Shown here: positions 44,546-53,273 of the stretch, piece after piece
Layout of the letters: the number at the start of each line of letters is the position of its first letter
How positions within the stretch are numbered: the first letter of the stretch is position 1
From: Ardenticatenaceae bacterium
GTDB taxonomy: Bacteria > Chloroflexota > Anaerolineae > Promineifilales > Promineifilaceae
Length of the DNA: 64,000 nucleotides
NCBI GenBank assembly: GCA_020634375.1
Contig: JACKBX010000002.1
Coordinates: 62,001 to 126,000, forward strand
Direction: 5' to 3'
Translations under genes and position numbers: made by a program
The notes under the pieces: model-generated
Seen by the model: the letters and a program-made list of their open reading frames with translations, nothing else
Database searches by the model: none
Told to the model about the DNA's origin: nothing

Positions 44546-45166
44546 TTATCCTGTGCCAAATTGGCGATCCCCGGCATCACCCAGGCCGGGCACAATATAT
44601 CCAATTTCATTCAGATGAGAGTCAATCTTGGCAATGTGAATCGGCACATCAGGATGCGCTTGATGCAAGGCATCTACCCCTTCTGGCGCAGCCAAAATAC
44701 CCACAAACTTAATACGTTCGGCTCCCCAGTTTTTCAAAATATCAATTGTGGCAACGGCCGATCCGCCTGTAGCCAGCATCGGATCCAACACCAGACAAAC
44801 CTGTACAGTCGGCAAAGTCGGCAGCTTGTTATAATACGACACTGGCTTCAGCGTCTCCTCATCGCGGTATAGACCAATGTGCCACACTTCCGCGCCGGGC
44901 ATCATTTGCCAAATGCCCTGCACCATGCCCAGGCCCGCCCGCAAAATGGGAATCAAGCCAATTTTATCCAGTAGTTCGTGACCCTGTGCCAGCCCCATTG
45001 GGGTCTCTACCGCTCTATCTGTCACCTGCAAATCGGCCGTTGCCTCATAACAAAGTAGCATAGCCACTTCCTGAATCAGTTCACGGAATTTCTTCGGCTT
45101 GGTGCGCACATCGCGCAACAAAGTTAACTTATGTTTGACCAGTGGATGCTTCGATTCGTAAATCAT
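44546..45166 (-). CDS. upp: Uracil phosphoribosyltransferase
   Basis: A 206-residue enzyme making UMP from uracil and PRPP (pyrimidine salvage). Motifs: HPLVKHKLTLLRD at the start, PILRAGLGMVQG, the PRPP loop LVLDPMLATGGSAVATIDIL, and the C-terminal PGLGDAGDRQFGTG typical of Upp. ATG 45166 (MIYESKHPLV) fits the family start better than 45178. Ends just before the 24-bp hairpin. Confidence 0.95.
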   Translation of the reverse strand: MIYESKHPLVKHKLTLLRDVRTKPKKFRELIQEVAMLLCYEATADLQVTDRAVETPMGLAQGHELLDKIGLIPILRAGLGMVQGIWQMMPGAEVWHIGLYRDEETLKPVSYYNKLPTLPTVQVCLVLDPMLATGGSAVATIDILKNWGAERIKFVGILAAPEGVDALHQAHPDVPIHIAKIDSHLNEIGYIVPGLGDAGDRQFGTG

Positions 45167-45195
45167 GTGTTCTCCCAAATTTCATGCTCGCCACA

Positions 45196-45228
45196 AGAAA
45201 CCGAGTTTTTCCAAAAAACTCGGTTTCT
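45196..45228. repeat. Perfect 15-bp hairpin (ACCGAGTTTTT type)
   Basis: AGAAACCGAGTTTTT, loop CCA, AAAAACTCGGTTTCT. It is located upstream of upp on the minus strand. Similar hairpins are frequent in environmental bacterial genomes, which suggests a dispersed element (from general experience). Confidence 0.8.
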
Positions 45229-45322
45229 CCCGATTATAGGCGAGGGAACAAGCGTTGGCGAAAAACGGCCGTTGCCCCTTCCCCACCTCCCTGTTATTCT
45301 CTACAAACTTACAATTGAAGTT

Positions 45323-45363
45323 TAGAGCTAGAGGCAAATAGTCAAGTAACCCCTCTAGCTCTA
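45323..45363. repeat. Word-type hairpin before the HD gene
   Basis: TAGAGCTAGAGG and CCTCTAGCTCTA pair exactly across a 17-base loop. The words GAGCTAG and CTCTAG recur on both sides up to 45380. Confidence 0.7.
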
Positions 45364-45390
45364 GCTCCGAACTCTAAACTCAAGCGCCAC

Positions 45391-46035
45391 ATGGAGAAAT
45401 CAATGGACTGGCCCCACTGGGAGACCCAATTCGCCCAATTTTTGATAGAACAAGCCCACAACGACGCCGCCCACGATCTGCACCACATCCGCCGCGTCGT
45501 ACGCAGCGCCAAACAATTTGCCGCCCTGGAGCAGGCAAACCTGGTCGTCGTCATCCCCGCCGCCTGGCTGCACGACTGTGTCATTGTGCTGAAGGATTCG
45601 CCCCTACGCTCACAAGCATCACGCATGGCAGCGGAAACGGCCGTCGCCTACCTCCAATCCATCCACTACCCCGTACAGCACCTCGACGCCATCGCCCATG
45701 CCATTGCCGCCCACAGCTTTTCTGCGCAAATTCCGCCACAAACTATTGAAGCCCGCGTCGTACAAGATGCCGACCGCATTGATGCGTTGGGCGCCATCGG
45801 CATCGCCCGCACCTTCAGCGTGGGCGGGGCCATGAGCCGTGCCATCTACCACGAACCCGACCCCTTTTGCGAGCAGCGCCCGCCCGAAGACCGGCTGGCC
45901 TCGCTCGACCATTTTTACACCAAGCTGCTCACCCTCGCCGACACCATGCAAACCGCCGCCGGACACCAGGAAGCGCAAAGGCGCACCACCTTCATGCAGC
46001 AATTTTTAGCGCAAATGGCAAACGAGATTCTATAG
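45391..46035 (+). CDS. HD-domain phosphohydrolase (YedJ-like)
   Basis: A 214-residue metal-dependent phosphohydrolase. HD motifs: DLHHIRRVV (first His), AAWLHDCVIV (HD pair), AAHSFSAQI and ARVVQDADRIDALGAIG (distal Asp). The arrangement matches the YedJ/YpgQ type, whose members act on nucleotides or pyrophosphates. It precedes a NUDIX gene on the same strand by 50 bases, so both could act in nucleotide clean-up. Start ATG 45391 or the next at 45403. Confidence 0.82.
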   Translation: MEKSMDWPHWETQFAQFLIEQAHNDAAHDLHHIRRVVRSAKQFAALEQANLVVVIPAAWLHDCVIVLKDSPLRSQASRMAAETAVAYLQSIHYPVQHLDAIAHAIAAHSFSAQIPPQTIEARVVQDADRIDALGAIGIARTFSVGGAMSRAIYHEPDPFCEQRPPEDRLASLDHFYTKLLTLADTMQTAAGHQEAQRRTTFMQQFLAQMANEIL

Positions 46036-46041
46036 CTTTCA

Positions 46042-46074
46042 AGATTGGTTCAATCTTTGAGATTGAACCAATCT
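46042..46074. repeat. Perfect 15-bp hairpin between HD and NUDIX genes
   Basis: AGATTGGTTCAATCT, loop TTG, AGATTGAACCAATCT. It sits 6 bases after the HD stop and 12 before the NUDIX start. Confidence 0.8.
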
Positions 46075-46085
46075 ACACCTAGCTC

Positions 46086-46700
46086 ATGACGGCCGTCCTC
46101 GACAAAGTAACTGCCTTCATCACCCGCCAGCAGCGCGGGCACACCGAACTCCTGCTGCTGCGCCACCCCTTTGCTGGCAACCAGATACCGGCAGGCACAG
46201 TTGAACCGGGAGAGGCATTGGAAACGGCCGTACTCCGCGAAGCCACCGAAGAAACCGGACTGACCCAGCTATCGCCACCCATCCGCCTCGGCCAACACGA
46301 AGAAACCCTGCCCCCCAAGCAGCGCGTCATCCTCACCACCGCCCCCGTCTACGCCCGCCCCGATACCAGCAGTTTCCATTGGGCCACCCTACGGCGCGGC
46401 ATCACCGTCGCCGCCCAGCGCCAGGCGGATGGCTTCACCCAAGTCGAATACATCGAACATGACCAACTGCCCGACCCCCATTTCATCACCTACCGAATTC
46501 TTGGCTGGGTTCCCGATGAGACGGTAACGGCCGTGCGCCGCCGCACCTTCTTCCACCTCACCTGCACACACCCCACCCCCGCAAGCTGGCAAACCACCAG
46601 CGACAACCACACCTTCACCCTCTTTTGGGCCGCATTAGACGACCTGCCCCCCATCATCCCCCCACAAAACAAATGGCTGCAATTCCTGAGTGAAACGTAA
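46086..46700 (+). CDS. NUDIX hydrolase
   Basis: A 204-residue enzyme. The Nudix box is complete: GTVEPGEALETAVLREATEE followed by TGL, with the REATEE metal ligands. Nudix proteins cleave nucleoside diphosphates linked to another group. The C-terminal 90 residues (RRTFFHLTCTHPTPASWQTT, FTLFWAALDDLPPII) extend beyond the minimal fold and are not assigned. No clear ribosome site before ATG 46086, where the ACGGCCGT palindrome overlaps the start. Confidence 0.88.
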   Translation: MTAVLDKVTAFITRQQRGHTELLLLRHPFAGNQIPAGTVEPGEALETAVLREATEETGLTQLSPPIRLGQHEETLPPKQRVILTTAPVYARPDTSSFHWATLRRGITVAAQRQADGFTQVEYIEHDQLPDPHFITYRILGWVPDETVTAVRRRTFFHLTCTHPTPASWQTTSDNHTFTLFWAALDDLPPIIPPQNKWLQFLSET

Positions 46701-46755
46701 AACGTGAAACGTGAAAAACCATCACGTTTCACGCTTCACGCTTCACGCATCACGC
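46691..46755. repeat. Word-type hairpin of the CGTGAAAC family
   Basis: GTGAAACGTGA (46704-46714) and TCACGTTTCAC (46722-46732) pair perfectly. The same words continue outward as TGAAACGTAAAACG on the left and as CGCTTCACGCTTCACG on the right. Lies between the convergent NUDIX and ychF genes. Same word family as the hairpins near 54.96 and 60.91 kb. Confidence 0.8.
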
Positions 46756-46757
46756 CC

Positions 46758-47858
46758 CTACACATTAAACCGAAAATAAATCACATCCCCATCCTGTACC
46801 ACATACTCCCGTCCTTCTATATGCAGCAAGCCCGCAGATTTAACGGCCGTCCATCCCCCATACTCCGCAAACACCGCAAACGGAACCACCTCAGCACGAA
46901 TAAACCCCTTCTCAAAATCCGTGTGAATCACCCCCGCCGCCTGCGGCGCTGTCCACCCGGCACGGATCGTCCACGCCCGCACCTCCTCTGCATTAAACGT
47001 AAAATAGCTGATCAGCCCCAGCAGCCCATACCCCGTGCGGATAATCTTCTCCAGCCCACTCTCCGCCACGCCAGACAGCGCCAGGTATTCATGACGCTCT
47101 TCATCCGTCAGCCCCGCCATTTCCTCCTCCAAGCGCGCACACAATTTGATGATCTGCGCCCCCTGCTCCGCCGCCACTGCCCGCGCCGCCTGCACATACC
47201 CATTGTCAGTTTCCAGCCCCGCCTCATCTACATTCGCCGCATAAATCACCGGCTTCGCCGTGAGAAAACGCATCTCCTGATTCAACGCCTGGCACATCGG
47301 GTCAGCCCATTGCTCAAACTGCGGCGCTGGCAGCCCCGCGCCCAAATAATCCTGCAACGCCCGCGCCATCTCCAAAACCGGCCGCAGCTTCTTATCCCCC
47401 TTCGCCTGACTTTCCAGCTTCTCGATTTTGCGCTCCAACTGCTGCAAATCGGCCAGCGCCAACTCCGTGTTGATAATCTCAATATCGGCGCGTGGGTCAG
47501 GATTGGGGCTGACATGCACCACATTCGGGTCATCAAAACAACGCACCACATGAATCAGCGCGTCCGCATCGCGGATATTGCCCAAAAACTGATTGCCCAG
47601 CCCTTCGCCCTGGCTGGCCCCCTTCACCAGCCCGGCGATGTCCATGAATTCGATGGTCGCGGGAATAGCCCGTTCCACTTCAACCATGTGCGCTAATTGA
47701 TGGATACGGCCGTCCGGCACAGGCACAATCGCCTTATTCGGCTGAATCGTACAAAAAGGGTAATTCGCAACCTGCGCATTCTGCTCCTTCGTCAGCGCAT
47801 TAAACGTCGTACTCTTGCCCACATTCGGCAGGCCCACAATGCCAATATTCAAGCTCAT
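46758..47858 (-). CDS. ychF: YchF/Obg-family ATPase
   Basis: A 366-residue P-loop protein, normal length for YchF. G1 GLPNVGKSTTFNALT, switch TIQPNKAIVPVPD, G3 FMDIAGLVKGASQGEGLGNQ, the family G4 variant AANVDEAG and the C-terminal TGS-like domain (EVRAWTIRAGWTAPQAAGVI, IHTDFEKGF, GREYVVQDGDVIYFRFNV). YchF prefers ATP to GTP and binds ribosomes; it affects oxidative stress response. ATG 47858 is preceded by GGTGCTTT; the longer frame to 47876 is not needed. Divergent from the hox operon across a 270-base gap. Confidence 0.94.
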   Translation of the reverse strand: MSLNIGIVGLPNVGKSTTFNALTKEQNAQVANYPFCTIQPNKAIVPVPDGRIHQLAHMVEVERAIPATIEFMDIAGLVKGASQGEGLGNQFLGNIRDADALIHVVRCFDDPNVVHVSPNPDPRADIEIINTELALADLQQLERKIEKLESQAKGDKKLRPVLEMARALQDYLGAGLPAPQFEQWADPMCQALNQEMRFLTAKPVIYAANVDEAGLETDNGYVQAARAVAAEQGAQIIKLCARLEEEMAGLTDEERHEYLALSGVAESGLEKIIRTGYGLLGLISYFTFNAEEVRAWTIRAGWTAPQAAGVIHTDFEKGFIRAEVVPFAVFAEYGGWTAVKSAGLLHIEGREYVVQDGDVIYFRFNV

Positions 47859-47955
47859 AAAGCACCTCGCTGGCAAAGATTATACCCAAAAGAAAGCGAC
47901 AAGTTTGCAAATCATTGTTTATTTGCCACTTATAAACTCGTTATCCGTACTTCAT

Positions 47956-47973
47956 TTGTGAATTTTGTCACAA
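47956..47973 (+). promoter_or_regulatory. CRP/FNR- or Rex-type site 1 upstream of hox
   Basis: TTGTGAATTTTGTCACAA carries the exact half-sites TTGTGA and TCACAA with a 6-base spacer. This is the consensus layout of CRP-type activators and close to that of the NADH sensor Rex. Its right half belongs also to a perfect 22-bp palindrome (47964-47985) shared with site 2. Confidence 0.75.
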
Positions 47974-47975
47974 TA

Positions 47976-47993
47976 TTGTGACAAATATCACAA
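47976..47993 (+). promoter_or_regulatory. CRP/FNR- or Rex-type site 2 upstream of hox
   Basis: TTGTGACAAATATCACAA: again exact TTGTGA-N6-TCACAA. Its centre lies 20 bases from that of site 1, about two helix turns, so dimers bound to both would sit on the same face. The sites are about 145 bases before the hoxE start codon. Confidence 0.75.
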
Positions 47994-48130
47994 AGTCAAG
48001 GTTACAAACGTCATTGTTTTAGCAAAATCAGAGGGGCATACTCCTCCCTGGAAACATTACCTTCATTGTGAGAAACAGCCAGACTACGAGAGTTAACGAC
48101 CTCATCGGTCTTTAAGGCAAGGAGAAAGTT

Positions 48131-48667
48131 ATGCTTGTTACCAAGCAACAATCAGATTATGCACCCCCAGCGACAGAAGACCCGCGCATGGATGAAGTGG
48201 CGCGTGCAGTCAAACGGTTCGGGTATCAGCAAGATGCCCTCATTGAAGTGCTGCACATTGCCCAACGCGCCTTTGGCTACCTGGACGAAACGCTGCTGAC
48301 CTATATCGCTCGTCAAATGAAACTGCCATTAGGCTGGGTTTATGGCGTCGCTTCTTTCTATCATTTTTTCTCATTTGAACCCCCAGCGGAACACAACTGT
48401 GTGGTCTGTACAGGCACAGCCTGTTATGTGGAGGGGGCGCAAAAGATTTTGGATCTGCTGGAAAAGGAGTTTGGCGTGAAACCGGGGCAAGTGTCGGCGG
48501 ACGGCCGTCTCAGTGTAACCGACTTTCGCTGCCCCGGAAGCTGCGGGCAAGCCCCCATCCTCGTCATTGATGGCGAGCTACTGGGCCGCGAGACGCCAGA
48601 ATCCACCATCGCCCGCATCAAACAACTGCTGGCAAACGATAAGCAGGCAAAGGAGGTGGCTCCATGA
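48131..48667 (+). CDS. hoxE: Hydrogenase diaphorase subunit HoxE ([2Fe-2S], NuoE-like)
   Basis: A 178-residue thioredoxin-fold ferredoxin. The four cluster ligands are Cys in CTGTACYVEG and in CPGSCGQAPI, with the NuoE helical N-terminus (RFGYQQDALIEVLHIAQRAF). It passes electrons between the NADH dehydrogenase part and other partners. A strong ribosome site AAGGAGAAAG precedes the ATG. First gene of the hox operon; its stop overlaps the hoxF start by four bases (ATGA). Confidence 0.92.
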   Translation: MLVTKQQSDYAPPATEDPRMDEVARAVKRFGYQQDALIEVLHIAQRAFGYLDETLLTYIARQMKLPLGWVYGVASFYHFFSFEPPAEHNCVVCTGTACYVEGAQKILDLLEKEFGVKPGQVSADGRLSVTDFRCPGSCGQAPILVIDGELLGRETPESTIARIKQLLANDKQAKEVAP

Positions 48668-50394
48668 ACCGCAGCGAACTCTTTAATATGGCCCAAGTCG
48701 AACAGGAACGGCAAGCGAAATTGCGTTTCCGCATCCTCTCCTGCGCCAGCACTCCCTGCCTTTCTGCCGGTTCGCAAGATGTCTTCAATGCCTTGCAAAC
48801 GGCCGTCACCGAACACGGCCTCAATGCCGAAGTAGATGTGGTCGCCTCCGGTTGCAACGGTTTGTGCAGTCACGGGCCAGTAGTGCGCATCCAAACTGGC
48901 GACGCGCCGGATGACATCTACGAATTTGTGACACCAGAAATTGCGCGGCAAATTGTAGCTCGCTACGCCGACGAAAACGGTGCGGATGTGAGTGAACACC
49001 TTATCCCAGCGGACGCCCCCTTCTTTGCCAAACAGCAGCGCATTGTACTGGGCAACAGCGGCCGCATTGACCAAGAAGATATTGAAGGGTACATCGCTCG
49101 CGGCGGTTACACCGCTCTGGCGCATGTGCTGCGCGAAATGGCCCCAGAGCAAGTTTGTGACGCCATCAACCAAAGCGGCCTTCGCGGGCGCGGTGGCGCA
49201 GGCTATCCCACCGGCCTGAAATGGCAGTTGGTACGCAAAGCGCCCAGCAACAAAAAATATGTCGTCGTCAACTGCGATGAAGGCGACCCCGGCGCCTACA
49301 TGGATCGCACGATCCTTGAATCTGACCCGCACCGCCTACTGGAAGGGATGGCGATTGCCGGTTATGCGGTGGGCGCGGATCAGGGATACATTTTTGTGCG
49401 CGGCGGCTATCCTGGTGCGGAAAAGCGGCTCAATCAACTGGAGCGTGTCATCCGCATGGCGGAAAAGCATGGTCTGCTGGGTGGCCGCGTGATGGATAGC
49501 AATTTCAGCTTCCGCATTGACATTCGCCTGGGTGCAGGCGCATTTGTTTGCGGTGAAGAAACAGCGTTAATGCTCTCGATTATGGGCAAGCGGGCACAGC
49601 CTGTGCCCCGACCACCCTACCCCGCACAGCGCGGCCTATGGGGTGCGCCCACGCTGTTGAATAATGTAGAGACATTTGCCAATATTGTGCCCATTATTTT
49701 GAATGGCGCGGATTGGTACGCAAACATTGGCACAGAAAAGAGCAAAGGCACAAAGGTATTTGCATTGGCCGGGAAAGTGGTCAATGGCGGTCTGATTGAA
49801 GTGCCGATGGGCATGACCCTGCGCGAGATTATTTATGACATCGGCGGCGGCATTCGAGACGGGCACGAATTCAAAGCGGCGCAAACCGGCGGCCCCAGCG
49901 GGGGCTGCATTCCTGCACAACACCTCGATTCACCTGTAGATTACGAAAGCATGAAGGCGCTTGGCTCTATCATGGGGTCTGGCGGGCTAATTGTGCTGGA
50001 TGACACAAGCTGCATGGTGGATGTGGCCCGCTTCTTCATGGAATTTTGCGTAGATGAAAGCTGCGGTAAGTGTGTGCCCTGCCGCGTGGGAACGATGCAG
50101 ATGCTGCGGCAGCTTGAAAAAATCTGTAATGGCAGCGCCACTATGCAAGACCTGGAAATTTTGGAAGAACTGTGCGAGATGGTGCGCGAAACCAGTCTGT
50201 GCGGGCTGGGACAATCTGCGCCAAACCCGGTGCTGAGTACGCTGCGTCATTTCCGCGATGAGTACGAAGCACATATTCTGGAGCGCCGCTGCCCGGCGGG
50301 TGTGTGCAAAATGGATCAAGTGCCGGTCATGGAACTGGCTGAGGAACTGCCGCGGCGGATGCGCTCGGCCAGTGGACAAAAGGAGGTGGCCTGA
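48664..50394 (+). CDS. hoxF: Hydrogenase diaphorase subunit HoxF (NuoF-like)
   Basis: A 576-residue NADH-binding flavoprotein. Order: a thioredoxin-like [2Fe-2S] domain (LSCASTPCLSAG, GCNGLCSHGP), the Rossmann-type region GRGGAGYPTGLKWQLVRKAP with NCDEGDPGAYMDRT for FMN and NADH, a SLBB domain, and a C-terminal [4Fe-4S] site (SCGKCVPCRVGTMQ and SLCGLGQ). It oxidises NADH or reduces NAD+ and feeds the hydrogenase. Overlaps hoxE by four bases and hoxU by one. This long gene contains few ACGGCCGT copies, only near its start. Confidence 0.94.
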   Translation: MNRSELFNMAQVEQERQAKLRFRILSCASTPCLSAGSQDVFNALQTAVTEHGLNAEVDVVASGCNGLCSHGPVVRIQTGDAPDDIYEFVTPEIARQIVARYADENGADVSEHLIPADAPFFAKQQRIVLGNSGRIDQEDIEGYIARGGYTALAHVLREMAPEQVCDAINQSGLRGRGGAGYPTGLKWQLVRKAPSNKKYVVVNCDEGDPGAYMDRTILESDPHRLLEGMAIAGYAVGADQGYIFVRGGYPGAEKRLNQLERVIRMAEKHGLLGGRVMDSNFSFRIDIRLGAGAFVCGEETALMLSIMGKRAQPVPRPPYPAQRGLWGAPTLLNNVETFANIVPIILNGADWYANIGTEKSKGTKVFALAGKVVNGGLIEVPMGMTLREIIYDIGGGIRDGHEFKAAQTGGPSGGCIPAQHLDSPVDYESMKALGSIMGSGGLIVLDDTSCMVDVARFFMEFCVDESCGKCVPCRVGTMQMLRQLEKICNGSATMQDLEILEELCEMVRETSLCGLGQSAPNPVLSTLRHFRDEYEAHILERRCPAGVCKMDQVPVMELAEELPRRMRSASGQKEVA

Positions 50395-51104
50395 TGTCTG
50401 TCATTACCCTGACGCTAAATGGCGAAATGATTAGCGGCCTGACCGGGCAAACTTTACTGGAAGTGATTCGAGAGCATGGGGTGGAGCTGCCAACCCTGTG
50501 CCATCTGGAAGGCATCAGCGAGCGTGGCGGCTGCCGGTTGTGCATGGTGGAGGTGAACGGCCGTATGACCGCCGCCTGCGTCACTAAAGCAAATGAAGGC
50601 ATGCACGTCAATACCCACACCGAAAAGCTGCAAAACTACCGCCGCATGATACTGGAGCTACTCTTTGCCGAGCGCAACCACGTTTGTGCTGTGTGCGTGA
50701 TGAACGGCCACTGTGAACTGCAATCCGTCGCTGCCGCACAAGGCATGGACAGCGTGCGTTACGATTACCTCTCTCCAGAACTGCCGATGGATGCCAGCCA
50801 CAAGCGCTTTGTGCTCGACCACAACCGCTGCATCCTCTGCACGCGCTGCCTGCGCGTCTGCGACGAAGTAGAAGGAGCACATACCTGGGAATTGAAAGGG
50901 CGCGGCATTCACAGCATGGTCATCACCGACCTAAACGGCCCCTGGGGTGAAAGCCCAAGCTGCACAAGCTGCGGCAAATGCGTGCAAGTCTGCCCCACCG
51001 GGGCGCTGTACGACCAGGGTTCAACTGTTGCAGAAATGGAGAAGAAACACGATTTCTTGCCCTGGATTTTGGGTGGTCGCGGCAAAAAAGAGTGGAATTG
51101 GTGA
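50394..51104 (+). CDS. hoxU: Hydrogenase diaphorase subunit HoxU (NuoG-like ferredoxin)
   Basis: A 236-residue iron-sulfur protein. N-terminal [2Fe-2S] domain (LCHLEGISERGGCRLCMVEV), the His-Cys [4Fe-4S] site (HVCAVCVMNGHCELQ), and two ferredoxin-type [4Fe-4S] sites (CILCTRCLRVCD, CTSCGKCVQVCPTGAL). It links the flavin subunit to the hydrogenase. Start ATG 50394 overlaps the hoxF stop (TGATG). Confidence 0.94.
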   Translation: MSVITLTLNGEMISGLTGQTLLEVIREHGVELPTLCHLEGISERGGCRLCMVEVNGRMTAACVTKANEGMHVNTHTEKLQNYRRMILELLFAERNHVCAVCVMNGHCELQSVAAAQGMDSVRYDYLSPELPMDASHKRFVLDHNRCILCTRCLRVCDEVEGAHTWELKGRGIHSMVITDLNGPWGESPSCTSCGKCVQVCPTGALYDQGSTVAEMEKKHDFLPWILGGRGKKEWNW

Positions 51105-51106
51105 GC

Positions 51107-51670
51107 ATGATGGCTAAGAAAAAAGAAGCAAATACAAAAATACGGCTGGCAACAGCTTGGCTTGGCGGCTGCTCTGGCTGCCACATGAGTTTTCTCGATT
51201 TGGACGAACAATTGCTAGATTTGTTTGCGGCGGCTGACCTGGTTTACAGTCCCATTGCCGACATTAAAGAATTTCCTCCCAACGTGGATGTGACACTGGT
51301 GGAAGGAGCTGTAGCCAATGTAGACCATCTGGAATTAGCCCAGCAAATCCGGGCGAATAGCAAAATTGTGGTCAGTTTTGGTGACTGTGCAGTGACGGGC
51401 AATGTGACCAGTCTGCGCAATCGGTTGGGGGTGGATGATTTGCTAACGGCCGTTTACCACGAAGGCCCCGGCAATCTCCCACGCGGCGGTGAAGTGGATA
51501 AAGTCATGCCCGCCCTGCTGCCCAAAGTGCTGCCGCTGCACCAGGTTATCCCCGTAGACGCAACCATTCCCGGCTGCCCTCCCGACCCCGAACGAATCTG
51601 GACGGCCGTTTCTGCCCTACTCGCTGGAAAAGAGGCAACTTTGCCAGAAAAAATGCGGATGTTCGGGTAA
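51107..51670 (+). CDS. hoxY: [NiFe] hydrogenase small subunit HoxY
   Basis: A 187-residue small subunit that carries the proximal [4Fe-4S] cluster: ligands in WLGGCSGCHMSFLD, in SFGDCAVTGNV and in IPGCPPDPERIW. It has no Tat signal, so the enzyme is cytoplasmic. The start lies two bases after the hoxU stop (ATG 51107 or 51110); earlier codons in this frame run through hoxU and are not real. Electrons from H2 pass from the NiFe site through this cluster to HoxU and HoxF. Confidence 0.94.
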   Translation: MMAKKKEANTKIRLATAWLGGCSGCHMSFLDLDEQLLDLFAAADLVYSPIADIKEFPPNVDVTLVEGAVANVDHLELAQQIRANSKIVVSFGDCAVTGNVTSLRNRLGVDDLLTAVYHEGPGNLPRGGEVDKVMPALLPKVLPLHQVIPVDATIPGCPPDPERIWTAVSALLAGKEATLPEKMRMFG

Positions 51671-51685
51671 TTAGGAGAATCAATC

Positions 51686-53116
51686 ATGAGTAAAACAATC
51701 ACCATTGACCCCGTCACACGCATAGAGGGGCACGCCAAAATTACCATTCAACTCAACGAGCAAGGGCTGGTTGACGACGCCCGTTTCCACGTCACCGAGT
51801 TTCGCGGCTTTGAGAAGTTTTGCGAGGGGCGCAGCTTTTGGGAAATGCCGGGCATTACGGCACGCGTCTGCGGCATTTGCCCGGTCAGCCATCTCATGGC
51901 CTCCTCCAAAGCGGGGGATGCTATTTTGAGTACACGGCCACCGGATACGGCCGTTAGACTACGCCGCATCATGAATTGGGCACAATACGTGCAAAGCCAC
52001 GCTCTCAGCTTCTTTCATCTCAGCGCTCCAGACCTGCTGCTGGGCATGGAAAGCGACCCCGGACAGCGCCATGTTGTGGGACTGCTGCAACAGTACCCCG
52101 ACATTGCGCGGCGCGGCATCCGCCTGCGCCAATTTGGGCAAGACATCATCCGCATGTTGGGTGGCAAAAGCGTCCACCCCGCCTGGACTGTGCCCGGCGG
52201 CGTGCGCGAAGCATTGCACCCCGAATCCCGCGACGAAATCCGCCAACGCCTCCCCGAAGCCTTCGACACCGCTCTCCTGGCCCTCAGCCTGCTCAAAGAT
52301 AGCTTCGAGAAATTCGAGCGCGAAACCAAAACCTACGGCGACTTTCCCAGCCTCTTCATGGGGCTGGTGACACCGGAAGGCGGGTTGGAACATTACGATG
52401 GGCTGCTGCGCGTGGTGGACAGCGAAGGCAAAGTGCTAGTAGATGGCATTGACCCCGCCCGTTACCAAGAAATCATCGGTGAAGCGGTTGAGCCATGGAG
52501 CTATTTGAAGTTCCCCTATTACAAACCCTATGGCTATCCCGACGGTATGTACCGCGTAGGGCCATTGGCCCGCCTAAATGTGTGCGATTTTGCGGGCACG
52601 CCTCGCGCTGACCGCGAACTACGCCAATTCCGCCGCCTGGGCAGCCTGGGCAAACCGGTGAGCAGCAGCTTCCATTATCACTATGCGCGCCTCATTGAAA
52701 TTCTGTTTGCGCTGGAAAAGATAGAAGAGTTCATGGAAGATCCCGACATTACGCGCACACACATTCGCAGTTGGGCAGGCGTAAACCAACCCATTGGCAT
52801 TGGCGTCAGCGAAGCGCCGCGTGGCACGCTGTTTCATCATTACAAGGTTGATCAACAGGGTATTTTGCAAACGGTGAATCTAATCATTGCCACCGGACAA
52901 AACAACCTGGCGATGAACCACACGGTGAAGCAAATTGCGCAAGCCTATGTGGATGGTAATCACCTCAGCGAGGGAATGCTAAACCGCATTGAACATGGTA
53001 TTCGCACATATGACCCCTGTCTGAGCTGCTCCACGCACGCCGTCGGGCAAATGCCGCTGCATGTGCAGTTGGTGGATGCCGCTGGGCAGGTGGTGGCAGA
53101 ACAAGTGCGAGGGTGA
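51686..53116 (+). CDS. hoxH: [NiFe] hydrogenase large subunit HoxH
   Basis: A 476-residue catalytic subunit. The N-terminal NiFe ligands are RVCGICPVSH and the C-terminal ones DPCLSCSTHAVG. After the His come about 22 residues (AVGQMPLHVQLV...), the usual C-terminal peptide removed by a maturation protease (HoxW). That and the Hyp genes are not in the window, so they must be elsewhere. Group 3d bidirectional hydrogenase: H2 + NAD+ to NADH + H+. AGGAG lies about ten bases before the start. Last gene of the operon. Confidence 0.95.
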   Translation: MSKTITIDPVTRIEGHAKITIQLNEQGLVDDARFHVTEFRGFEKFCEGRSFWEMPGITARVCGICPVSHLMASSKAGDAILSTRPPDTAVRLRRIMNWAQYVQSHALSFFHLSAPDLLLGMESDPGQRHVVGLLQQYPDIARRGIRLRQFGQDIIRMLGGKSVHPAWTVPGGVREALHPESRDEIRQRLPEAFDTALLALSLLKDSFEKFERETKTYGDFPSLFMGLVTPEGGLEHYDGLLRVVDSEGKVLVDGIDPARYQEIIGEAVEPWSYLKFPYYKPYGYPDGMYRVGPLARLNVCDFAGTPRADRELRQFRRLGSLGKPVSSSFHYHYARLIEILFALEKIEEFMEDPDITRTHIRSWAGVNQPIGIGVSEAPRGTLFHHYKVDQQGILQTVNLIIATGQNNLAMNHTVKQIAQAYVDGNHLSEGMLNRIEHGIRTYDPCLSCSTHAVGQMPLHVQLVDAAGQVVAEQVRG

Positions 53117-53180
53117 TAATAGTTTACGATTAACGACCAATCATTTTGGATGCTCTTGATCCGAGCGATCACTTGTGGGA

Positions 53181-53220
53181 AAGCCTGCGCTGGAAAACCG
53201 GCGCAGGCTTTTATTTTTTT
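53181..53220 (+). terminator. Terminator of the hox operon
   Basis: AAGCCTGCGC and GCGCAGGCTT form a perfect 10-bp stem with inner GG/CC pairing around AAAA, followed by TTATTTTTTT. Located 64 bases after the hoxH stop. Confidence 0.92.
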
Positions 53221-53273
53221 CAGAGGGTACTGGAGAAAAATAATTAATGGTGAATTGTTGAATTTGTGAATGG

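Noticed and set aside
50978..51106. Extended N-terminus of HoxY
   Set aside because: This part lies in hoxU in another frame; the HoxY fold starts at the ATG directly after the hoxU stop.
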